Below are positions 21,357 through 33,284 of a stretch of DNA of 64,000 nt, piece after piece. Source of the stretch: Sarcophilus harrisii. Its lineage: Eukaryota > Chordata > Mammalia > Dasyuromorphia > Dasyuridae. How positions within the stretch are numbered: the first letter of the stretch is position 1; each line of letters begins with the position of its first letter. The stretch covers positions 427,517,669-427,581,668 of the forward strand of contig NC_045429.1 of NCBI RefSeq assembly GCF_902635505.1. Direction: 5' to 3'. Position numbers and translations under genes: made by a program. Under the pieces are notes generated by a model that ran no database searches, was not told the origin of the DNA, and saw only the letters and a program-made list of their open reading frames with translations.

Positions 21357-21643
21357 TTCCCCTTTTTCCTCCCTCCTTCCTTTTCTTATTTCCTTCCTCC
21401 CTTCCTTCCTTCCTTCCTCCCTCCTCTCCCATGTCCTTCCTTCCCTCCTTCCCTCCTTCCTTCCCTCCTTCCTTCCTTCCTTCTTTCCTTCTTTCCTTCC
21501 TTCCCTCCCTCCTTCCTTCCCTCCTTCCTTCCCTCCTTCCTTCCTCCTTCCTTCCTCCTTCCTTCCTTCCTTCCTTCCTTCCTTCCTTCCTTCCTTCCTT
21601 CCTTCCTTCCTTCCTTCCTTCCTTTCTTCCTTCCTTCCTTCCA
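21357..21643. repeat. (TTCC)n microsatellite
   Basis: About 285 bp of TTCC/CTTCC repeats in intron 2 of unit B, absent from unit C. It abuts a reverse-oriented MAR1-type SINE exactly where that SINE's T-run should be, so it probably grew from the SINE tail. It produces long Arg/Lys/Glu/Gly or Pro/Ser/Phe/Leu open frames on both strands that are not genes. Confidence 0.92.
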
Positions 21644-21775
21644 GAGGCAATCATGATTAAATGATTTGCCCAGGGTCACACAGCTAGTAAGTATTTGATA
21701 TTGGCTTTGAACTCAGGTCCTTCTCACTATAGGGCCTTTGCTGTATCTACTCCACCAATTAGTTCTCCAGAATGT
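21644..21775 (-). mobile_element. MAR1/WSINE-type SINE in intron 2 of unit B
   Basis: Reverse orientation: AGAGGCAATCATGATTAAAT, then GCCCAGGGTCACACAGCTAG and GAACTCAGGTCCTTC. It is not present at the matching place in unit C. Confidence 0.75.
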
Positions 21776-22129
21776 GTGCTTTCAATGAATAGGTAGACTA
21801 TTATCTCCTCTACCAATACAGAGCAATACATAGTCTTAGTTGTAGTACTTTTTTAGTACTTCAAAGTTATGTGATTTGTTTAGGATCACACAGCCTATAT
21901 GTATTAGTGAGGAATTGGATATAGATTTTGCGGGTTCAAGGCTGGTTCATTATCTATTACCTCACTAAACATCAGAAATTATCATTGCTGTATTTAATTT
22001 TAGAATGCTCTTTAGAGGGCTCAGATGGAATATTGAATATGTGAATTTTTTGCTTCCTACTAATTAGAAGCAGGTGTTAACTAGGATTTTATATACTTCT
22101 TTGAGAGTGCAAAGCACTTTATATATGCT

Positions 22130-22270
22130 CTCTTCTGAATATACACATATATCTCCCAATAATCCTATAAGGGAGATGCTATTCTCTCTCATTTTACAGA
22201 TAAAAAAGACTGAAGCTGAGACATGTTAAGTAGCTTGCTCAGGATCACACAGCTAGTAAATGTCTGAAGC
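22130..22270 (-). repeat. MIR-type SINE fragment in intron 2 of unit B
   Basis: Contains a CATTTTACAGAT section, a GAAGCTGAGACATGTTAAG section and GATCACACAGCTAGTAAATG. It is the counterpart of 310-430 (A) and 46590-46720 (C). Confidence 0.65.
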
Positions 22271-22289
22271 AGAGTTTGACCTCAGTTTT

Positions 22290-22555
22290 CCCTCCCTCTC
22301 AGGGAAGTAGGTAGAGCAGTGGATAGAGTACTCCTCCTCTTGTGTGGAGTCCCTGAATTTAAATCTGGCCTCAGACACTTATCAACTATGTGATTGTGGG
22401 CAAGTCATTTACCCTTGTTTGTTTCAGTTTCTTCATCTGTCAAATGAGCTGGAGAAGGAAATGACGAACCAGTATCTTTGCCAAGAAAAGTCCAAATGGG
22501 GTCACTAAGGTTTTAGTACTATTAGAAAATCACTCAGCCACAACAATAAGAACTT
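22290..22555 (+). mobile_element. MAR1-type tRNA-derived SINE, near full length
   Basis: Sense orientation: a GTAGGTAGAGCAGTGGATAG head, CTGGCCTCAGACACTTATCA, GAGCTGGAGAAGGAAATGAC and TTTGCCAAGAAAAGTCCAAA near the end. This 3' part is the hallmark of the marsupial MAR1 family. It is missing from units A and C at the same site. Confidence 0.85.
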
Positions 22556-22688
22556 CCTCTCTCCTGTACTCTATCCACTATACCACCCAGCTCCCTCTTT
22601 TTAGGAATGGCTGAATATGAAAAATACCAAATCAAAGAAAATACACCTGCCTTTTGTCCCAGCCCATTGCATTTAATAGAAAACTTAC

Positions 22689-22842
22689 CTTCAGAATACA
22701 TTGCAGCTCATTCTCCAGAAATTCCTTCAGTGCACTTTGGCTCATGCTGTCCTCATCTTGGTCACAATATTGGTAGAAAACATCCATGATGGTGGAGATG
22801 CTTGCCAAGAGATGAGACATCTTGGTGCACAATTTAATAGAC
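22689..22842 (-). CDS. S100 fused-type protein B, exon 2 (S100 N-terminal half)
   Basis: The acceptor CCATTCCAG precedes 22842, the ATG is at 22820-22818 and the donor GTAAGT is at 22688-22683. The coding part is 44 codons, from MSHLLASISTIMDVFYQYCD to ENELQCILK, the first helix-loop-helix of an S100 domain. Compared with unit C (46 codons) it lacks two residues in the S100-type pseudo-EF loop, and Ala30 stands where family members have the Glu that closes calcium binding (SQSALKE against SQSELKE in C). So the first EF-hand is probably weak or dead, while the second, in exon 3, looks intact. The start is fixed by alignment with unit C and human members, which also begin M-x-x-L-L. Confidence 0.88.
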
Positions 22843-23289
22843 CTGGAATGGGAAAACATGACCCCTTACTGTCATTTTTCATATTCTTTAAGGGGCTTCA
22901 AGTGACAATTTTCTACAATAACATTCTTGAATTTATTTCCCATCTTATCTGTTTTCCCTTTGAACTGTGTCATGGGGAAAGATGGAGCAGGGAAATTCTT
23001 CCTCATCAATGCAATGAAACACTCAGTCCAAGAGATCTTAAGCTCCAAGGTCCCAGAGGAAGTCATGAAAGACAGAACTAGAAGCAAAACTAACTCTTAC
23101 CCAGAGGATGGCCTTAAAGGGAGGGGAAAACAAAGCTCCCAGATGCTCTTATAGGCCCCTATTGGCATCCTAACAGAGAAGTGCTGGAAAGCACCTTAGA
23201 GATCATCTTGTTCCCTACCCTCAATTTACAGATAAGGAGAATATGACTCAGACAGTTCAAATGACATGTCTAAGGGAAGGGGCAGATGA

Positions 23290-23580
23290 AAGAAAAAGGA
23301 AAAAAAATAAGTACTTATAAAGTGCCTACTATGTGTCAGGCACTGTGCTAAGCTCTCTGCAAATATCTCATTTGGTCTCCATGCCAAACCTGAGAGGTAA
23401 GTGCTATTATGATCTCCATTTTACAGATGAGGAAACTGAGGCAGATAGTGGTTGAATGACTTGTCCACAGTTACATGGTTAGCAAGTGCCTAAAGTCAAA
23501 TTTGAACGCAGGTCTTCCTGACTCTAGTCCTAGTATTCTATATACTATGGTGCCACTTACCTACCCAAGGTTACACAGCT
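23290..23580 (-). repeat. MIR-type SINE in intron 1 of unit B
   Basis: Reverse MIR/THER with TGTGTCAGGCACTGTGCTAA, ACAGATGAGGAAACTGAGGC and GTGCCTAAAGTCAAATTTGA. It is the counterpart of 1795-2060 and 47450-47710. Confidence 0.75.
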
Positions 23581-23725
23581 ATTAAGGGGAAGAGCTATAA
23601 TCAGAACCCTGATCTTCTGGTACCAGTTCAGGGTTCCTGTTCTAATCACCCCATTCCCTAGATTTATGCCTGTTACAACACTAAGTGCCTATAGTCCTAA
23701 CAAGATGGAAGAAGTCCTCACTTAC

Positions 23726-23775
23726 CTAGTTCACCAAAGGAACAAAGAGGATGGAGATAGAAGCAGCTTGCAGGG
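23726..23775 (-). other. Unit B noncoding exon 1 (approximate start)
   Basis: The donor GTAAGT at 23725-23720 follows GAACTAG at the exon end. The 5' end is estimated from the TATA box. Intron 1 (23725-22843) is about 0.88 kb. The exon is short and untranslated, as in human filaggrin-family genes. Confidence 0.65.
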
Positions 23776-23990
23776 TATCAGCTGTCTGGGATACTGGGCT
23801 TCTTATACTGGGGCTAATCATCCATCTCAGGGTGGTGACTCCCTTTATGTGGGATGGCCTGATTCATTTTCAACCAAACCCAGCGCCACCCCTCTTTCTC
23901 CACCCTTGTCACCAACAATATTAACCAAGCTAACTGCTCCTCACCTACTCATCTATGATTACATTAGGAGCTCCCCAATTTGAGCCAAAA
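23775..23990 (-). promoter_or_regulatory. Unit B core promoter with TATA box
   Basis: TATAAG lies at 23807-23802 on the minus strand. About 30 bases upstream is GGGAGTCACC (plus-strand GGTGACTCCC at 23831-23840), one base from an AP-1 site; AP-1 drives human filaggrin. The same site occurs in unit C, and unit A has a one-base variant. Further upstream a CACCC-rich stretch and a conserved AGGAGCTCCCCAATTT block follow. The function of these sites is inferred. Confidence 0.65.
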
Positions 23991-24779
23991 TTAGCTCCCA
24001 CCTATCATTGTTTTAGGGTGTTTTACACAAGAACCTCTATGAGCTTCATACCTTTGATGAAGGCAGGGGCCATGAGATTATAGGATTACAGAATTTCGAA
24101 TTGGAAATGGGTCATGAGTTCTACCTCAATGAATAAATGAAAAACATTCTGTTTATTATATAAATACAACAACAAAACAGCATCTGCCCCAAGTCAGCTT
24201 CTAGTCAGAGAAGAGGAAACACTATATAAAGGCGTGTTAAGGCCAGGGAAGGGCATCAGGATCTGGGTCACGGAGATGTCAAGTGGAACCATAGGAATTT
24301 TCCTGACATGACTTTACCAGAAATAATGGTAGTATCGAACTGATTATAATTTCTAAATCAAATGGCAGAAAATTGGGTACAGAGGATTTGATTTGCAGGG
24401 TGGAACAGAAAGCACATGATAAATAATGGATATCAAGAGTCTTGAAGTGGTTGTTTGGACAGGATATAAATCATGTTTCATCTAAATATGGCCAATATCT
24501 TTTTTTCTGGGAAGATTTAATTTTTTTCATGATAGTCATTAGTCATATTGGTCTGTATTTCCTGAGTTATTATGGCTAATCCTGCAACCTGCCCTTATTG
24601 TGATCACTACCTGTCCAAGTTATTCTATCTTTGGTTCCATATTTCTCTCACCATTTTGTATGCTGGCTTCCCTCAGAGCTCTATATGAGATGAAGCCTTG
24701 AGAGGTAAAAGCATTATTTGAGAAAAGACAGCCTCTCATTGTACCCATTCTACTGAAATGGAATTCATTATAAGGTATC

Positions 24780-24807
24780 TTTTTTTTTTTTTTTTTTTTT
24801 TTTTTTT
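24780..24807. repeat. Poly-T run
   Basis: A run of 28 T, probably an old retrotransposon tail in reverse orientation. No element body could be assigned next to it. Confidence 0.6.
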
Positions 24808-25440
24808 GGTGTGTGACAGATATGTTGTCCTTCCCTGCACCCCTTCTTCCTGGTATGGTAGTATTTCTTCTTCTTGGATAAATCTTAATTTTCAATCCTT
24901 CCAACCCTCTCCTCCATTGATTTTATCTGGTTCTCCCAACTTTTTCCTCTCATTGGAAGATTAAAGAAATTATTATCCTTTCTCTACTCACCATAGGACT
25001 AGGTGGCAATACATCTTCAGAATCTCTTCTTGTTTTCCATCTTTCCATGTATGCGACTTCCTTTTATGTAATCATTTCAATAAAATATATTGACTCAGTT
25101 ATAAGGTAGTGGAATTTAGTCCATTGAATGTTAATTTCTTTCTCTCTTTTCCCCATTTCTTGATTTTAAAGGCTTTTCCTTAATGGTTTAGTGATACTTT
25201 TAAAAAAACTATGCAGTCCAAATTTTTTGAAAACAACAAAGTATGAGATACTTTATTTCACTGATTAGCTTTTTCATAATAATCATGCTTATTTTCTGTT
25301 CTTACGTTTTTTCTTTTTTGAATGTTTTTAAGTCAATTACTCACATTTAAACTTAAAATATTCTGAACTTAACAAATACCCAATAAGAAGAGTATTTACA
25401 CATACAGTCTGGAAAATATGATAGATAATTAATAAGATTA

Positions 25441-27660
25441 ATAAGTTATTCCATTCAGCATTAATCTGTTTGATAGTGATTTTAAGTTTTCTATGTTAAG
25501 CCCCAGAGCTGTGAACTGCAGATTGTAAGTTCACTTGCTTAATCATAGGAAACTAACTATAGAACTTCCACCCTTGTTTTTGCCTTGTTATGATGACCTA
25601 GCCCATAGAGGCAGAAGTGACTCAATAACTTGGAAAGTTTTCCACTCCCCCTAGCTATTTTTGTTGCCCCTCTATTCTTCATCATCCCTTTATTGTCCAA
25701 CATGGGGAAATGGCCATAAGCATTCGGCCAACAAATGACCCTTTTTGCTTGCTTGTGGCCTTCTTTTCTACCAGCCCAGCAGCCCACCTAGATGTTTTTA
25801 CATCTGTTAACAGCCCAGTCCAAGAGGGTGCTAGTCAGCTAGGTAAGACCTCCTGAAAGATGAATATAGATTTGTCATTGTCTACTCATTGGTTCATTTG
25901 TTAACGATGGGATTCTAGGTTTTGTGTTGACCTTCCTGGTAGGCCAAAAGTCAGGTCTGTCAGCCAATGAGATTGTTTTAAAAAATCTTTCTTAATTTTA
26001 TTTTTAACTTATGGGATAAAACAAGCATTTCTATAACAGTACAGCAAAAAAAGGTAATTTTACATGAAACTAGAAATCTATTATGCAGAACTTGCCATCC
26101 CTTTTCAAATACACACAAAATTAAAATAAATATATATTTGTAAACCAATGAAATTGTGTGTTTTTGGTTTAGTTTTCTACATTGTCTAGATATCAAGCAC
26201 TATAAATCGCAAGTCCTTGGGAAGAGGACATCCCAGATTATAGGAAAGCTCTAAAGTCCACTTTATTGAATGGGATCATAAAGTTCTATAGGTTTGGAGC
26301 TCTGGCTCAGTTTCTTTTATTGTATGTTGGATGATTTTGGATTCCAAATTATGGCCAACCCAGATGAGATGGTAATGTGTGGACCCCATATTTTTTAGGC
26401 TGGTCCTTACAAAGGACCCAGAAAGAGCACAACCAAATGAATTTTTGTTGATGGCTCCCCCAAAGCTACTAGCCCTGGGAGGCTGGGTTCTCATCATCCA
26501 CACCCAAATTCTCCAAGCCTGAGGTAAGTCTCTTCAAGATGGATGAGTCTGTCTTAATTTACTCCCTACAATTCTTTTCCTTAAAAAGAAAGGCCTCTAA
26601 TTGGGTTAAGAGGTATTGTTTGAATTTATGAGCTCTAGAGCATTTAAACAAATTCATTTTTTATGAAAATTATATGACCATAATTTAAACTTTTTAAACA
26701 TAGGCTATTTTCCCCTTCCATTCTTTCTTCTTATTTTACTTTTGTTAAATAGAAAAGACAAGGAGATTCAGTAGTGAAGAAGTTAGTTTTTTTTTTTTAA
26801 AACCAGCAGCTAGAACTTCCTTTTGAAAGAATCTAAACAGGTTTTGGCCTTTTAAAGAATAGTTTTCAACAAGGAATAATTAAATCATTTTGTCATTATT
26901 AAATCAATTTCTCAAACTGATTGAGAGGGAACTCAAATAATAGTTCATAAGATAATGAATCCATTCTTGGATGGGTAGGACTTGGGGGAGTGATTCCCCT
27001 CTGGAGTGCTCAGACATCACTTTGAAGGAGCAATGATTGGATCTTAGGGCAGAGATGCCCCATTTCAGTAGTAAATTGTCAAGGCATTCTACTACTCTGG
27101 GCACAATCCCACCTTTTTCTGATTTGAGAAGAAGGTTCATTTTGGTTTTCAAAGATATGAGAAAAGGGAAGAGTTCTCTTTTAGTTAGTGAGTAAGGCTA
27201 TTATGAGAAAACAATGTATTTTATTCTTAGGACTAAGTCATTTACTGACAAAGCTAAATTAGGAAGTTTTAAAGGAAAGTTAGCATAAATTTTGCTGGAA
27301 ATTCAGTCTAAATTAAAATTACTGTATAAGATTGGTCTCTGGGTTTGTTCAATAGAGACTTTCCAGGGACCAATCAATTGATTTTAATGTTTCTGTTCAT
27401 TGATAAAAAGGCCCTGGTTGATTGGTCTTAAGACTTTAGAGATTAAGTCCTAAAATTAGGAAGGGAAAGAATTCAAGAATATGCCAAACAGATTCCAGAA
27501 TATTTGAGTTTTAGTTGTGAGAAAGGATCCAAACAATAAGGAACCTCCCCATTAATGGGGAAGAAGATTGACATTTTAGAATTCCCCCCCATTTTTTTTT
27601 TAGTGAGAACTTGCACATGTATGAAAGAAAAAGAGGAGAAGCTTTTGCTAAAGCACACTT
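25441..27660. other. Unassigned spacer between units B and C
   Basis: No gene, exon or known repeat is recognised in most of this 2.2 kb. Short open frames occur, the longest under 90 codons, without recognisable domains. A small LINE piece at 25977-26144 is listed separately. The rest could be an old interspersed repeat that I do not know. Confidence 0.4.
25977..26144 (-). mobile_element. Short LINE 3'-end insertion with TSD
   Basis: A 168-bp reverse-oriented LINE tail (ACTAGAAATCTATTATGCAG, CAAATACACACAAAATTAAA; related to sequence at 28590-28640 and 37730-37830). It is flanked by CCAATGAGATTGT at 25964-25976 and CCAATGAAATTGT at 26145-26157, which differ at one base of 13. Confidence 0.65.
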
Positions 27661-27664
27661 TAAA

Positions 27665-28455
27665 AAAATTATTATAGCTTTTTATTTACAAGTTACATGC
27701 ATGGGTAATTTTACAGCATTGACAATTGCCAAAACTTTTGTTCCAATTTTTTCCCCTCCTTCCCCCATCCCCTCCCCTTGATGACAGGTTTACCAATACA
27801 TATTAAATGTGTTAAAGTATAAATTAAATACAATATAAGTATACATGTCCTAACAGTTATTTTGCTGTACAAAAAGAATTGGACTTTGAAATAGTGTACT
27901 ATTAGCCTGTGAAGGAAATCAAAAATGCAGGCGGACAAAAATATAGGGATTGGGAATTCAATGTAATGGTTCTTAGTCATCTCCCAGAGTTCTTTCGCTG
28001 GGTGTAGCTGGTTTAATTCATTACTGCTCCATTGGAACTGATTTGATTCATCTCATTGCTGAAGAGGGCCATGTCCATCAGAATTGATCATCATATAGTA
28101 TTGTTGTTGAAGTATATAATGATTTCCTGGTCCTGCCCATTTCACTCAGCATCAGTTCGTGTAAGTCTCTCCAGGCCTTTCTGAAATCATCCTGCTGGTC
28201 ATTTCTTACAGAACAATAATATTCCATAATATTCATATACCACAATTTATTCAGCTGTTCTCCAATTGATGGGCATCCACTCAGTTTCCAGTTTCTGGCC
28301 ACTACAAAGAGACCTGCCACAAACATTCATGCACATATAGGTCCCTTTCCCTTCTTTAAGATTTCTTTGGGATATAAGCCTAGTAGAAACACTGCTGGAT
28401 CAAAGGGTATGCACAGTTTGATAACTTTTTGAGCATAGTTCCAAAGTGCACCTAT
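27665..28455 (-). mobile_element. L1 3' end, 5'-truncated
   Basis: Reverse orientation: AGCTTTTTATTTACAAGTTA, the CATCAGTTCGTGTAAGTCTC segment, then TTGGGATATAAGCCTAGTAG and AGCATAGTTCCAAA. It is a clean copy, useful as a reference for the noisier 36771-37471. Confidence 0.8.
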
Positions 28456-29600
28456 TTCTTTGTGAATTTTAATATCAGTTTTTTTTAGCTAAAAAATTCA
28501 AAGAAAAAACAAAATCCATAAAGAGAAGGGTAAGGAGTGGAGAAAAATTTGTAACAGTAGAAAGCAGGTAGGCTTGGCAGCTGCAACTTGCTATCCCTTT
28601 CAAATACACACAAAATTAAAATATATATATTTGTAAACAATAAATTTGTAAACCTTTCTTTTTGCACTAGAAAAACTAAATGTAGAACTGAAGGACATGT
28701 TTACTGCTCCTTAAAGGGCCATTTTTGCAAGGTTTTAATTGTGTCTTTTTTGTCTATGCTATGCTTTTTGTGCTTTGTGCGAATTCATAGTCAACAGGCA
28801 TTTTAACCATGCCTTTTCTTTTGGTGTGATTAACCAAAAGAAATAGGTAATAAAAAGTAAACTCTCTCCCCACCCCCAAAAAAATCTTAAGATAAATCTC
28901 TCTTTTTTTTCATAGTTCCCAATACTGGTCATGTTGGAGATTGCTAAGATGAAGGACAGATACAGAAATTAATTGCAAACTATCATGCAAAGACAGATTG
29001 AAAACCAAATTTGTGAAAAAGGAATAATTAATTTCTTTAATTTCTAAAATTGTAATTTGGATAGTTTAAGAAATATTTAATGAGGCTCTGGGGTACCAGC
29101 AAACTATTTAAAGTCTGGTTAGACCAAAGCTTAACAGCTCAATTATTTACATAAAGGGACCTTTAAAATCACTTGGAATTGATTTAAAGTTGTAGTCTGA
29201 ATTTTAAGAACTGTTTTTATTAATAATAAGAAATGTTCAGGAGAGATTCAGTGAAATAGGGATTGAGGAAAGTATTAAAAAAGGGAAAATTTTAGGAGAC
29301 AATACGGGAAAAATTAGAATAAAACTCTAGAATACAATGAAATTAAATTTAAAAAATAGAATAAAAAATTTATAATAGCTAATCTCTATAAATTTTCCAA
29401 CCACGTTTTTACTATCTGCTTTGGTAAATACTCATTATCCATGATAAACTTTTATGGGATAAGCATTTGCTCAGAAGGAACTAAGCTAGCCCAAAGCAAT
29501 CTATTTCTCCTCCCTCACTTTGGAGTAACTAGACAAAGTGTTTTGTTTTTTTTTTAATTCTGATTCCACCCTCACAGCAAAAAAAAAAAAAAATCAAACT
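28456..29600. other. Unassigned spacer
   Basis: AT-rich. 28590-28660 matches the small LINE tail seen at 26100. Nothing else is assigned, and no coding signal is seen. Confidence 0.4.
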
Positions 29601-29604
29601 AAGA

Positions 29605-29830
29605 CATGTTGAAGACCTTTGCATGAAAAGACCAAGATCTCCCACTAAATCCTGGGCCATTTCCAGTCTTCCTGATCTATATCTTGCCACTGGACCCAGA
29701 TGGCTCTGGGGGAGAAAGTAAGACTTCCCTCACTTAAATCCAATTCACTTGCATGTCATGGCATCCATCGCCTCCCTGATGTTATGGTCCTCTTCGGGAA
29801 CAAAGGACAAAGAACAACTAAAAGAAATAT
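29605..29830 (-). repeat. Interspersed SINE-like repeat (family not named)
   Basis: The stretch around CACTTAAATCCAATTCACTT, with CTGGACCCAGATGGCTCTGG and TGATGTTATGGTCCTCTTCG, is the reverse complement of a repeat also present at 50935-51345. I recognise it as a common marsupial interspersed repeat but cannot give its name with confidence. Confidence 0.55.
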
Positions 29831-32325
29831 TTGTAATTCTAATCTTATACGTGTCTTGGAGAGTAATGAGTACCCAGCTATGATCCTCCTCTTGTTCCCC
29901 ACAATGATGGAAATTAGTCTCCATATAGATGAGGTGGACCAGAATCCAGATTGTATTTATATACATATATCACTGTAACACAAGGCCCAGTTCCAGTGTC
30001 AAATTCTGACTTGACATGAACAAACATCAGTAATGTTTCCTGATGTGGTAAATGATTTAGGTATGAAGGAGGGAGTGAAAGTGAAAATTTCTATTATTCC
30101 TGGCATCAGCCTGAGATTTTGGCTATTAAATTAAATGACAGATATAAATTCACAGATAAACAGATATAAATTCACAGATGATGGCAAAGTGTTAGGTAAG
30201 TTATAAAGTAAGAAAGATAAGGAACCAATAAATATTCTAAAGACTTCTTACTGATATGTCAGCTCTTTTGAACCAGAAGGAAATAAGAATATATAAAATG
30301 TGGAAGAGGAGACTTGGAAGCAGGGGAAAGCACAATAGTGGAACTTTGTATAAATATGTCATGGCTTTCCCATAGGAAACAAAGAGGCCAGAATCTCTTG
30401 TGGTTCCAGATGACATATCTGAGTAATGAGTTGAAGTTACAGGAAGACAAATTTCAACTCTATATAATAAAAAGAAATCCTAAATATTAGAAATATTCAA
30501 AGATAAAATGGGGTATCTCCCAAAGTAGCAAGTTTGCCATCATTGAAGGTCTTCAAGATGTTGTAAAGGCCTGTTGGGGTCATCTAAAAGAAGGAATATC
30601 TTTAGTAGCCCCAGAATTAAGTGGAAAGGGGGTCGAATTGGAATTTATTTGCTCTGCTTTTAAACAACCAACTCAAGGATACCAAGACTGTCCTGATTGG
30701 GATGCTTAGGTTGAGGGTGAATCCTAAAGTGCTTCAAGAAAAAGAAAAGCTTGTTTTGAGGATGAGAAAGCAATTGAAAGGGAGTGAAATTTATACACAG
30801 TCGTAAGCGCTACACTGTTAGTTTGGCTCCTTCCTCTTCCCTTCAAGATTTGGATTGATTGGATTTATAATCCTCTTTTTACCCATTCCATATATCAAAA
30901 AGCTTGTATCTCGTCATTGATCTTAACATTTATTAAACGGCTTGATGAATAGTATTCCAGCATAAAAAAGTTAACTTGGAGAAGGAAATGAGGAAGAAGA
31001 GGGGGACCTTAAACTTTCTAGTTGCTCTCAGACTAATTTGACGATCACTTATAAAAAACATAGACCTAAAGAAACTGGAATGAACTGTTTATTTATATCC
31101 ATTAAGCAGAAAAAGGGTGACATTATTGCAATTAATTAGTTTTATGTAATAAAAAATGAGCATATGCAAAACAAAATGGGTATGTCTAACTGAATTCTTA
31201 CATAAGCCATGCTAAGCCCTCTATAATCATGTACTTCTTCCAACAACTTTGGGAGATAGGTGAAAATATTTTTTATCTCTTTGTATATGCAAAGACTGAT
31301 TAAATCTTCTATTATAGTACAATTACAATGTAGCTTTAAAATGAAATTTTAAACCCAATCCATTTCAAGTTATAATTACTAGTGGCAATTATTTTAGTTG
31401 ATTCATATTAAATATCCATGGTGACACTTTCAGCTACCTTTACTGCTTTTTTTATATTTTGAACCATGAAAAGAGCCAAATCCATTGCTTTATACTTTTA
31501 AATTATTAATCCTTTATCATAACAGTTTGAACCAGAGTAAAGAAGTTATGTTTTCTATAGCAATCAGGCTTACTGATATGCGTTTGTCAAATGTTTATAG
31601 GGCCTATTTGTGTCTGATCTGTGGCAGAGCTCTTTGAGTGGTCATAGTCAAGATACACCATAACTGAACTCTAACATAGCAATGTTATTTTAGTCCCTTT
31701 CAAGAATAAAAGACACCAAACCAATAAACTACTATTCTATAAAAATGCCAGGGATTACAAAATAAATGATTTTTTATGAATTGATAAATTTGAAATGCAT
31801 CTGACTAAGTTATTATCACCTAATATATTTTGTTTTAGTAAATTAGAATATCACAATAACCCATCATTGGGAGAAATGAATGTCAGAGTTCCCTTCCAAG
31901 ACTTTGAGAGTTGCAGGATAGATTTTAACAATCTTTCTTTACTTTGCAGCACTGCTATTTTAGTAAGTAGGATCTTTCTCAACCAAAGTGGATAACATTT
32001 AAGTCATTTAGAAAACCATGATCTAAAACTGTATTATAAAGTGTCAGTCATCAAAATCATCTGGTATTGGCTAAGAAATAGAGTGGTGCATCAGTGGAGT
32101 AGGTAAGGTATATAAGACACAAGGGTCAATGAATGCAATCTAACGTTTGATAAACCCAAAGACTCCAGTTTCTGAGTTAAGAACTCCCCAACTGACAAAA
32201 ACTGCTGGGAAAACTGGAAAATAGTTTGGCAGAAACTAGGCATAGACCAACATCTCACACCCTATACCAAGATAGTATGAAAACTTTGAGATCATAATTT
32301 CTACCCTTGCTTTTTTTATTTTTTT
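29831..32325. other. Unassigned spacer
   Basis: 2.5 kb of AT-rich sequence with no recognisable gene or repeat. A small direct repeat around CAGATATAAATTCACAGATA occurs at 30140-30180. The open frames are short and lack domains. Confidence 0.4.
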
Positions 32326-32700
32326 GCATCAACTGACAATCAATTTTGCTCCAACCCTCTATTTTTAACTGTGTGTGTAGCTCTCATTCTTAAATGTTTC
32401 TTATAAATAGCATTTTGTTGGATTATGATTTTTAACCTATTATGCTATTCATTTCTATTTTATGGGTGAGTTTATCACATTCACATTCACAGCTATAATC
32501 ACTATTGGTGAATTTCCTTCCATTTTATTTTTACCCACTATTTTCTTTCTTAGCCTCTCTTTTTACCCTATTCCTGTTATCTTATCTTTTCCCCTTACCA
32601 ACTTACTCCTTATTTTATCTACCCATCTAATATTCCTTTTCCTATCTTCTCCTCCCACACTCCTAATCTTATTCTATACATCCTTTTAAAAGTCCCATAT
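32326..32700 (-). mobile_element. L1 ORF2 start region, decayed
   Basis: The plus strand reads GGGTGAGTTTATCACATTCA, followed by a T/C-rich stretch, matching the antisense ORF2 start at 13640-13740 in the larger L1 (GGGGGAGTTTACCCTGTTCA). Confidence 0.6.
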
Positions 32701-33284
32701 CTACTTTAGCAAGTTTTTTCATCTTTCTAGAAGTTTAGAAGACTTCTAAGCCTCTTGAAATATACTTGTTTCCTCTTCAATCTAGATGAGAATAAGGTTG
32801 TTCCCCATACCGCAGAATTAGAGGTGATTACAAAAACAAGGTGTTATAAATTTTTTAAAAAAAGAATAAAGGAGAAAGAACCCAACCATAAAAAATGCTA
32901 TAGGAATAGCATGGGTTTTCTTCAGAGGAGGATTCTGAAGTAAAAGGCTTCTCTTACCCCAAAGTATAGTATCAAATGGTCACTTGCCCCCAAAGAATTC
33001 ACAGAACTCACAAAAGACTTTAAAAATCAAATGAAAGATATTGAGGGAAAAAAAGTAAAATAAATCAATCCAAGGTGTCAGTTAAGTAATAGGAGGGCAA
33101 GGAAAAGGGTAAAATTAACATAGAGGAATTAGGATGATTAGGAAATAAGAGATATACACAAACATATAATAAAGATCAGGAATAGAATTTGTTATGTTAA
33201 AAAAAAAAAGCAGGGACTTAGTAATCATGATCTCACATAAAGTTAAAGCTAGAATACAATTAATTAAAAGATAAAAATATGGAA

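Larger units (their letters stand above)
15640..25440 (-). repeat. Duplicon B: complete S100 fused-type gene unit
   Basis: A full unit: 3' flank, exon 3, intron 2, exon 2, intron 1, exon 1, promoter and upstream flank. The 3' flank (15790-16560) pairs with 38780-39560 of unit C, and the 5' half pairs with both A and C. The left boundary is gradual and the right one is set by where similarity to unit A ends. Confidence 0.75.

Noticed and set aside
21316-21679. Overlapping open frames of about 80-112 codons on both strands
   Set aside because: They are translations of the TTCC microsatellite, with simple Lys/Glu/Gly/Arg or Pro/Ser/Phe/Leu repeats, open in most frames and without any gene signals.
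25441-27660. Considered as an LTR or internal part of an old retrovirus
   Set aside because: No paired ends, target duplication or recognisable retroviral motif could be found, so it is left unassigned.
27650-28470. Possible TSD (AAAGCACAC against AAAGTGCAC) around the L1 tail
   Set aside because: The match is short and imperfect, so it is too weak to call.
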